A stretch of 64,000 bases of DNA from the NCBI RefSeq assembly GCF_963169125.1, contig NC_084795.1, positions 144,373,766 to 144,437,765 of the forward strand, given 5' to 3'. The notes under the pieces were generated by a model. That model was given only the letters and a program-made list of their open reading frames with translations, was not told where the DNA came from and ran no database searches. Of this stretch, positions 56,158 to 64,000 are shown in pieces (positions within the stretch are counted from its first letter, which is position 1; each line of letters starts with the position of its first letter). Both the position numbers and the translations under genes were made by a program. The DNA is from Humulus lupulus. Taxonomy: Eukaryota; Streptophyta; Magnoliopsida; Rosales; Cannabaceae.

Positions 56158-59100
56158 GATATTATATAAATTTGTATAATTTGTGAATTTATTTATCCAC
56201 TGGGATGATTCGATACAGGATCTAGTTTTTTGCAAAGAAAGATTGGTCTCACACCAAGCAGTAAACCCTAATGGGAGAAAAATCTCGAATTAAATAAAAT
56301 AGGAAATACTATGGCATAAAAATATTAATTTTGTTTGGCAATTGAGAATATATTGTTGAGCCAATAAATTTTAAGAGAAATGATTGAGGTTCGAATTCCA
56401 ATCAATCGGGCTTAAGAATGGAATTTTCTTGCTCAGGCCTGTAAGGGCATTTCAGACAGTATGTGATAATTTGCCAAAATTATGTGATTTTGTGAAAATT
56501 TTATTTTTGGTCACAAATTAATTTCATTAATTATGCTTGGAGAATTAAAATCTTTAGGGTAAAATTTTAGGGAATTTTAGAGAAACAAAATTACCAAAGG
56601 GCCCTTGGATTGATTATATTTTAGGTAAAATAAGAAAGGCTAGGTCCTAGGGCTCTCAAGAGCTAGGACACATACCCCAAAGAGAATACGAAGAGTCTTA
56701 CCCCATTGACAAGTTAAGGGTTTAATCATTGTTTTTCTCTCAAAGAAAAAAAGTTTCTCTCTACCATTCCCTCTCCCAAAATGAAACCCTTTCTATCCCT
56801 AACATTCATTGCTGCAACAAACCCTCTTCTTAGCAGGCTACACACATCTTCTCCATTCGAGAAGGAAGATGCTCAAGGAGGAATCCTTGTTTGGAGTAAG
56901 TATCAAACCTTGTACATCTTTTCTTCTCTTTCCCTTCAAACCTGAAACCCTAGGGGTTTATTGCGCATGCATGTAATATAATAGCCATGCATGACATTGA
57001 TCTTGTGTTCTAGGGTTCAAGAGAAGCTTGTACTAATGGGATCTCAAAGATTGAGAACATTTGTGATCAAGTAAAGCAAGGTAAGAAATTTGGGTAATTT
57101 GCATGTTCTTATCTCTCATCTATGTCTTTCTACTCTAATTCTTTCTTGAATATCTAGATGTGGGACTTGGGGCTCAAGTTTGAGAGTGTAGAGCACAAAG
57201 GGATGTTTTGAGGAGCTAAGGAATACATCTCTAAGCTAGGGCTTCAAAAGGTAGAATCTATGGTTGCTTTACTTAAGTTTTACGGTAATTCTTGTAGATC
57301 TGGTTGCATAGGGTATTTCAATGGTTTTTGAGATATTTATTTTCTTATGATTGAGGTTGTGTGATATGATGAACTTCATGCATGCATGTGGCTAGGGTTT
57401 ATGCCAGAAATGCTTGTTGTGGTTAAGTATGAGTAAAAAATGCATGTTGCCAAAATTTGTGTTCTGGCTTCCAATAGATCAGATCGTACTCTACAGCCTT
57501 TGTTTGTGTAAACTTGTGTAGTTGCATAGTTTTTTGTGAGTACTTGAGGTTAGGGTTTGGAAAATCATAAAAAGGTATTTTTAAACCCAAGTTATGCATT
57601 TTTTGGTATTTTGATGCAAATTTGGAAAATTTCTGGTCAGCATACACTGCCTAGATTGTTTTGACTTTTGAATGGGTTTTCCTAATCTATAAGATATAAC
57701 ATTTCGTAGAATGTTATTTTATACTTTTATAAGCGTCACTTTAAAATTTTATAGGAAAATGTATGATGGTTTAAGAGAAACAAATTTTCAAAGTTTTCCC
57801 TAAAATCTGGAAACAAAACTTCTGGGCAGCAAGCACTGCCCAGATTGCTTCAAATATTTGAATGCATTTTATTACTCAAAAAATTATGAAATTTTGAAAG
57901 AAGCTAATTTATAAATTTATAAATATTCTTGTAAAATATTTGAAAGAACTGGGCTACGGTGTAAGAGAAATAAATTTTCATAGTTACATTAAAAACTGGG
58001 AAAAACTTCTGGGCAGCAGGCACTGCCATGATTGCCTTAAATATTTTAATGGATTTTTCCATCCCAAAAATTATGAAATTTTTAAGATAATTAGTTAAGA
58101 TGTGTATAATGAATCTTGTAAAATTGTAGTGAAAAATGTCTCATGGTTTAAGTTAAAATTATTTTTCAAAATTTTCCCTAAAACCTGAAAAGTAATAATT
58201 TCGAACCTTAACGAAAAGTGATTTTGGGGAAGTTAGTTCTTTTAACCTTAAACAAGTTTTAACGCAAGGCTTTTGCCTAGTTCCCGTCCTTATGACACAG
58301 AATACATGAACGATAGCTAAAGGGTTTTTTCCAAAACCTCATCTTAGGGCAAAAATTTTAAAATGAGACTTTACTACTTTAAATTTAAAGAGTGTAAGTA
58401 AAGCTTTGGAAATGAAAAGAAATAGTTCATTGCAAAGATAACTACAGATTTGGAGATTTAACCAATCCCCAAATTAGCTTAAGTTAAGTAAAGTTTATTT
58501 TTATCATTTTATAACTTAACGGTCCAATTGTCCTTCTTTTCAAAAATAACATAAAACGAGATCCTAGGTTATGGATAAAAATTGTAAAAATGGGAGTTTG
58601 AGTTTTGTGAAACCTTTAAGAGAAAGGAGTAACATTGTCAGATATTAATTGTAAAGGGTCAAAAAGTGGTATTTTGGTTAATGATAGAAAACAGAAAACT
58701 TTCGTAAGAGAGCGAAAAGTTGGTATTTTTCTAAAGATATTAGTTTAGTAGAACTCTTTTTTCCTAAAACCAAAATATGTGTTATAAGATAAGAGAGTTT
58801 TTTATTTAAAGAATATTAAAATTCATAGCACAGAGAGCGTGTTGCGGTGAGGCTGATTTTCTTAGGATACCGTAAAGAATGAAATGAAATTTGGCCTTAT
58901 ACACTATGAAGTGTATAAGAGGCAATAGTATAGATTCTCTAAGAATTTATTTCATGTAACTATTGTAGAATATTAGCTATAAGAATATGTCATAGTTTAA
59001 TCTGAGTACACTGAATTAATTACAGTAATCACAAAATGGAAAACAAATAGTGGTGTTAAAGATCCAGCTGGGAACTATGCACTCCATGTAAGTTAGCCTT

Positions 59101-59604
59101 CCTGTTTCTTGGGTACAACTTGAATAGACTAGTGTGTGCTTGTAGTAGGTAATTACACTAGTTTTGTTTGGGTAATTAAGACTATGGTATGCTTAATACC
59201 TACTTTTGCAATGCTTTTGCATTTTGGGGCTAAATGGTTAGTAGGTTCGGGTTGGTGCCAAAACCTTAGCGTAATATAGTCCGAGTTGGAGCCAGGACAC
59301 GGTAAGCTAAAGTCTAGGTCAGAGCCAGGACATGTTAAACATATAGTTCGGATTGGAGCCAATACATGGTAAAAGTATCGCTTAGCTTGGAGCCAGGACA
59401 TGGTAAAAATATAGTCCGGGTTGCAGCAAAGACATGGTAAAAAAAATATAAGTCTGGGTTGAAGCTAGAACCTGGTAAAAATATAAGTCCAGGTTAGAGC
59501 CAGAACATGGTAAAATTATAGTCCGAGTTTGATCTAGGACAATGGTAATTTAGTCTGGGTTGGAGCTAGGACAATAATGCTAGAACCAGGTTGGGGCTCG
59601 GATC
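56158..59604 (+). repeat. LTR F, main part
   Basis: Continues LTR F after LTR E. It parallels LTR E over most of its length: GGAAATACTATGGCATAAAAA near 56306, ATGCATGACATTGATCTTGT near 56985, three CTGGGCAGCA...CTGCC segments (57630-58040) and TATACACTATGAAGTGTATA near 58898. It ends in a minisatellite and is interrupted at 59605 by another chromovirus; its 3' end is outside the window. The frames at 57423-57647 and 59153-59401 are not convincing. Confidence 0.82.
59270..59600 (+). repeat. Minisatellite in LTR F
   Basis: About eight units of 35-45 bases around AGTCCGGGTTGGAGCCAGGA and ACATGGTAAAAATAT. It occupies the place where LTR E has its GATACGAATGAG array. Confidence 0.85.
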
Positions 59605-61159
59605 TGTAACAACCCAAAATCACTAATGAGGCTTAAGGACCTTGATTAGTGTGCTAGGAGGGCACGATTGGTTTATGTGTGAATTAAGTAGTTTAATGCA
59701 TGATTCTGTGATAAGCATGCTTGTATGGTTATATGAATGTATATGTGAAATGCATGTCTACGAGTGTTAGTATGCATGTAGGCCCCGTTTAGCTTAAAGG
59801 GGTATATTTGTAATTTTAGCCTGTTGAGGGCGTAAATGTGATTATATGTTATAATTGTGACGACCACAATATTATGAGGATAAATCTGCAGTATGCGACT
59901 TGAGGCGAGGGAGCTAGTTAGCGGGAAAGTCACAACAAGACCTAATACTTGACTTGGGGAAAGTCAAGGTGTATTTCAAGTATTAGATGGTTATTTGGGT
60001 TATCGGGTTATGGAAATAAATAATTGGAGATATATTTGAGGTTAGGAAGCTTAGGTGGGAATACTGGGGAATTTTACCATTTTTCCCTCGGGGACATTTC
60101 TGGTACCCCGAGCCTTACGATTGACTTAATTGCTTAAGGGTAGACTAATTAAAACTTAGAAAGTGGTAGAAACACCAAGAACTGACCCTTCTCTTTTCCT
60201 CTTTTTCTCTCTCAAGGAAAACTACAGAAAAAAGTAAGGGAACTAGGCTGGAACTCAGAGAATTGAGTAGAGGATTTGGAAGATTAATTTAGTAGAAGCT
60301 AAGGGATCTAACCAGGAACTGAGGTAAGCATTGAATTATACTTTTGATCATTTGGTTATGCATCTTTGGGGTTGGATTTTAAGAGTTCCTGGGTTTGAAT
60401 TGAAGGTTGAATTGAAGCTAAAGACTTAGGAGTTAGCTCAGTAATTGCTTTGAGGATTGAGTCTTCAATGAAAGTAAGCTCCAATTTATGATATAGTGTT
60501 TGAATTCTGGGTTGTTCTGACTGGTTTTGGTGTTCTTGAGTGAGTGGGTTTCAGAAATTAAAATGGTGTTTTGATGAGTTTCTAGATTAGGTTTTTACTG
60601 CCTTATGTTACTGAAATCATGCTAGAATGTTTGTGATAATTGGAGTATATTATTGGGATGGTTATGGGTTGTTTTGAGTGAGGTTTGAGTGTTAAAAATG
60701 GTGGTTTTTCTGGGTTCGAAAGGGTCGGGTCGCGGCATGGGGTATGTAGGGAGCTTGGGCCGCGGTCCTTAAGGACATTTGTGGCCTTTTTGAGTTTTTA
60801 AGCGCGGGAACATAAACTAGGGTGCTCGAGATCGATTCTACTACCGTGTTTGGTGGAATTCGATGTCCCGGAGGCTAGAACCTTATCCAGAAACCTTTTT
60901 ACAATTATTAATGGTATCCCTTATCTTGGTTGTGACTAGGTATAAGCTAGGGCTCGGGAAATGGATCGTGCTCAAGAGACATCTCTCGTAATCAGTACAC
61001 TTGGAAATTAAAGGTAAGAAAACTGTACCAGGTTGTGAATTTATAATGGGACTAAGGGTTCCCTATTTTGTATGCTTTATGAAGGATGGTATTATGGCAT
61101 GTGAATAATAAGCAAACGACCTAAGAGTGCCGAATTACATTGGCGCACAGGGCATTATA
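59605..61159 (+). repeat. 5' LTR of element B
   Basis: Starts TGTAACAACCC and ends GGGCATTATA. Homologous to solo LTR A (28757-31164) in the start, the middle (TCTAGGTGTGCGCTAGGGCTC versus ACTAGGTATAAGCTAGGGCTC) and the last bases (GGGCGTTACA). It lacks about 670 bases that A has near its 3' end, joined at a GGGC. The conserved CTTGCCGGGC block is therefore missing here. Contains a GGTCGCGGCATGGGG...GGGCCGCGGTCC segment near 60725-60770. Confidence 0.88.
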
Positions 61160-61162
61160 ACT

Positions 61163-61174
61163 TGGTATCAGAGC
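61163..61174 (+). other. Primer-binding site of element B (initiator tRNA-Met type)
   Basis: TGGTATCAGAGC, complementary to the 3' end of plant initiator tRNA-Met, three bases after the LTR end. Confidence 0.92.
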
Positions 61175-61597
61175 ATCCTTGGTTTAAGGGTTCCTGAAGA
61201 CTGGCTGAACATGTACATTCGCTGCTAGAGACAAGCTCGGTTCAGGGTTTGGTAATGTGTATATGTGCTTATATGCTTGTGTGCTTGGAAAGAATTATGA
61301 ATGTTGCTATCTGCTTGATTAATAGGAAGCATGAGATACTGATAGGGCCTAGTGTGTGATAATAATGAGGCATGCTTATTAGCATTGCTGTGCATGTAAA
61401 TAAATATCTGAATGATTGACTACATATTGTGTTTATATGGGTGAAGGTATGGATGAATTCCTATATCTTGATTTTTTGTGATTGATTATGTTCCATTGGT
61501 GGATTTTGGAAAAGCTTTTACCCTGTCATCATGGTCTAATTGCCTAGTCGTTGATTGTAGATTAACTTGGATAGCTATGCATCCAAGGAAAATTTAC

Positions 61598-62714
61598 ATG
61601 ACTAGCCGGCACTAGGTCTGGGACCGAAGGTGATGACCAGGGCCAGATTCCTCCGCCATTCCTTGAGAATTGGCAGTAGATTGTGGCAGAGATGCAAGCA
61701 CGATTACAAAACCAAGATGAACAGATTCGTCTTCTATGATAGTAGGCTCTAGCAGGGAGTGATACACCTATTGTGCCACCTGTAGTGGCACCAGTTATAC
61801 AATCAGTAGAAGTTGGGAACAGGTGGGAGCCACTATATGAGCAATTCTGGAAGCAGCATCCCCCAACTTTTGAGGGAGGACCAAACCCACTGAAGGTCGA
61901 ACAGTGGATAAATATGATTACTACTATACTGGACTTCATGAGGATAGAGGGATATGACAGAGTGGCCTGTGCCACATATATGTATAGAGAGGATGCCCGC
62001 ATCTGGTGGGAAATGGCATCTTAGACCTGGGACGTCACTGCTTTGAGTTGGTATGGATTCAAGGATCTGTTTAGCCAAAAACACTACAATGTTGCCATCA
62101 GGGCAGTAAAGGTTAATGAGTTTGTGGGGTTGGTGTAGGGCAGCATGACAGTTATTGAGTATGCCCTAAAATTCGATAGACTTGAGAAATTTGTACCAGA
62201 TCTTGTGCATACAAATGTAGCTAAGCAAGACAGGTTTATTTGAGGGCTTAATGCTATGATAGCCAGGGATTTGAGGATTACAACAGTACTTGGGGGAATA
62301 ACTTATGCCTAGGCTGTTGAGAAGGCTCTTACCATTGAGGAAGCGGAGAATAAGATTTTGAAGGAAAGTGTAGTGAGGTGCGAGGGTCGCAGAGTGGTGC
62401 CTCCTTATTCTAGGTTAGGTAGGGGCGGAGGCCCTAGTGATGTGAAGAGGAAGACCCATGACACTTTGACCACTGCTGGTCCTGATAGGAGGGGTAGGGG
62501 TGGTCAGGGTGGCCGTCAGGGCCGCAGTGAGGTGTGGAGGAGTTATCCGGAGTGCCCAAAGTGCAGAAGACGCCATCAGGGCGAATGTCGGGCCAAGGCT
62601 TGCTATGTGTGCGGGACAGTGGGGAACCTCAAGAAGGACTACCTAGCAGTGAAGAAAGGGGAAGCAGGAAAAGTGGACTGCTTGACTCCAGCTCGAGTGT
62701 TCACTTTGACATAG
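61598..62714 (+). pseudogene. Element B gag with degenerate zinc knuckle
   Basis: A likely start at 61598 (MTSRH) is followed by a one-base shift into GTEGDDQGQIPPPFLENWQ* and a run of three stops near 61736-61745. The capsid domain follows: WEPLYEQFWKQHPPTFEGGP, EQWINMITTILDFMRIEGYD, ARIWWEMAS*TWDV, then EYALKFDRLEKFVPD. A basic Arg/Gly-rich tail (61-75 residues, near 62360-62530) precedes CRRRHQGECRAKACYVCGTVGN. The knuckle CYVC....N....Y has lost its His and last Cys. TAG at 62712-62714 ends the frame. Confidence 0.87.
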
Positions 62715-63300
62715 GTAGAGGCCCAGGTCGAGGCTAGTCCCTCGGTGGTGACAGGTCAGCTTTCTAGTGCTGGCTCTCCTTTCACTGTATTGATTGACTC
62801 TGGTGCCACACATTCATTTGTTTCTAGTAAAGTGATTGATAGATTGTGTAGACCTAGTGAGTATCGGACTCTGAGGTTTGGGACTTTATTGCCTACTGGG
62901 GAACTGGTAGTTTTTAGGAGGTGGATTAGGGCACTGCCAGTGATGATTGATAGTAGGGAGCTTTTAGTAGACTTGATTGAGCTAGACATGGAGGATTTTG
63001 ACATGATCTTAGGGATGGATTGGCTGGTCAGGTATGGTGATACTATTGAATGCAGGAAGAAGATGGTAACTTTTGGGCCTGAGGGCGAGGATCCTTTCAT
63101 TTTCATGGGTGCGGTATGTGGACCCTGCGTACCCATGATATCATCGTTGAGAGCTAGAGACATGTTACGGGGTGGATGTATAGGTTTTCTGGCTAGTGTG
63201 GTGGACACTACTAGGGTTTTTCCAGCAGGTCCGGGAGAGACCAAATTGGTGTGTGAGTTCTTGGATTTATTTCATGAGGATCTACCGGGATTGCCGTCGC
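62715..63300 (+). CDS. Element B protease (intact part of pol frame)
   Basis: Open frame 62745-63584, 279 residues. The aspartic protease active site [20 protein letters not shown] is at about residues 14-33, with the D-S-G triad intact. [20 protein letters not shown] and [20 protein letters not shown] follow, the typical second half. The linker to RT ([20 protein letters not shown]) comes after. The frame has no stop of its own, but it is separated from gag by TAG at 62712, and readthrough or earlier mutation must be assumed. Confidence 0.88.
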
Positions 63301-64000
63301 GCGGGGAGATTCAGTTTGTTATTGAGTTAGCACCGGGGATAGAACCAGTATCAAGGGCACCATATAGGATGGCACCAGGAGAGCTGAAGGAATTGAAGAT
63401 ACAACTACATGAACTTCTGGATTTGGGATTCATCATGCCTAGCTACTCCCCATGGGGTGCTCCAGTTTTTTTTGTTAAGAAGAAGGATTGGTCGTTGAAG
63501 ATTTGTATAGATTACAGAGAATTGAACAAGTGGACCATCAAGAATAAGTACCCTCTACCAAGGATCAATGACTTGTTCGATTAGTTGCAGGGAAAGATGG
63601 TGTTCTCAAAGATTGATCTTCAATCTGGTTATCACCAGTTGAGGATCAAGGACGGGGACATTCCAAAGACGGCCTTCCGAACGTGGTATGGGCACTATGA
63701 GTTCTTGGTCATGTCTTTTGGTTTGACCAATGCCCCATCAGCTTTCATGGATCTAATGAACAGGGTGTTCAAGGACTTCTTGGATCAGTTCGTCATTGTC
63801 TTCACCGACAACATCTTAGTGTACTCCAATTCAGAGGCAGAGCACAAGCAACATCTTCGACAGGTCTTACAGAGGTTAAAGGGCCATCGATTATATGCCA
63901 AATTTAAGAAATGTGAGTTTTGTTTGCCAGAGGTGACTTTTCTTGGGCATATTGTAGGCACAGAGGGGATTAAGGTGGATTCGTCCAAGGTGGAGGCAGT
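63300..64000 (+). pseudogene. Element B reverse transcriptase (partial, catalytic residues changed)
   Basis: RT begins in the open frame ([60 protein letters not shown]) and hits TAG at 63582-63584 where Gln is expected. It continues in frame: [40 protein letters not shown], then [15 protein letters not shown] near 63800-63845. The usual FIDD is FTDN, so the second catalytic Asp is Asn. The window ends within the C-terminal part ([20 protein letters not shown]). Confidence 0.92.

Larger units (their letters stand above)
59605..64000 (+). mobile_element. Chromovirus (Ty3/gypsy) running out of the window (element B)
   Basis: 5' LTR 59605-61159, primer site 61163-61174, gag about 61598-62714, then protease and RT up to the window edge. 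RNase H, integrase and 3' LTR would lie beyond 64000, so the TSD cannot be checked (left flank ggatc). The RT motifs place it with the chromoviruses, as for the element at 7011. Confidence 0.92.

Overview
The window looks like gene-poor, repeat-filled nuclear DNA of a flowering plant with a large genome. It is AT-rich and built from plant LTR retrotransposon lineages (Tekay-type chromovirus, Tat, Copia-like) and CACTA transposons, plus one fragment that looks like plastid DNA. I found no convincing ordinary host gene in 64 kb. The species cannot be fixed from this sequence.

The main result is a stack of insertions that can be ordered from target-site duplications (TSDs). Left part (1-17006): a decayed chromovirus pol is split by a Copia-like solo LTR (1436-3053, TSD ctacc). 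A chromovirus-type LTR (about 3421-5071) follows, then a decayed Tat pol (5072-7010, resuming at 16342-17006). A nearly complete Tekay-type chromovirus (7011-16341, TSD tagtc/tggtc) sits inside the Tat pol. It has both LTRs, a primer-binding site, an unexpected 155-residue reading frame before gag, gag, protease, RT, RNase H, integrase and a chromodomain.

Middle part (17007-34820): a truncated CACTA transposon on the minus strand is split by a minus-strand solo LTR (18133-22189, TSD tccca). A Copia-like LTR starting at 23992 is split by a plus-strand solo LTR of that same family (24283-31320, TSD atcac). This second LTR carries a short CACTA derivative (27400-28372, TSD tga) and another solo LTR (28757-31164). 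Then come a plastid-like tRNA-Ser 3' half (33050-33098) and a minus-strand LTR end.

Right part (34821-64000): LTR F (35586 onward) is split by solo LTR E (35672-56157, TSD gatat). E is split by a Tat retrotransposon with both LTRs (39053-55658), and the Tat gag is split by a CACTA transposon (40389-45228, TSD cac). F resumes at 56158 and ends in a minisatellite, into which another chromovirus (59605 to beyond the window) has inserted. Most coding regions carry stops and frameshifts. The best-preserved stretches are the 155-residue frame at 9086, the gag frame at 10141, the RT at 12021, the CACTA transposase frame at 41829-43202 and the protease-RT frame at 62745-63584.
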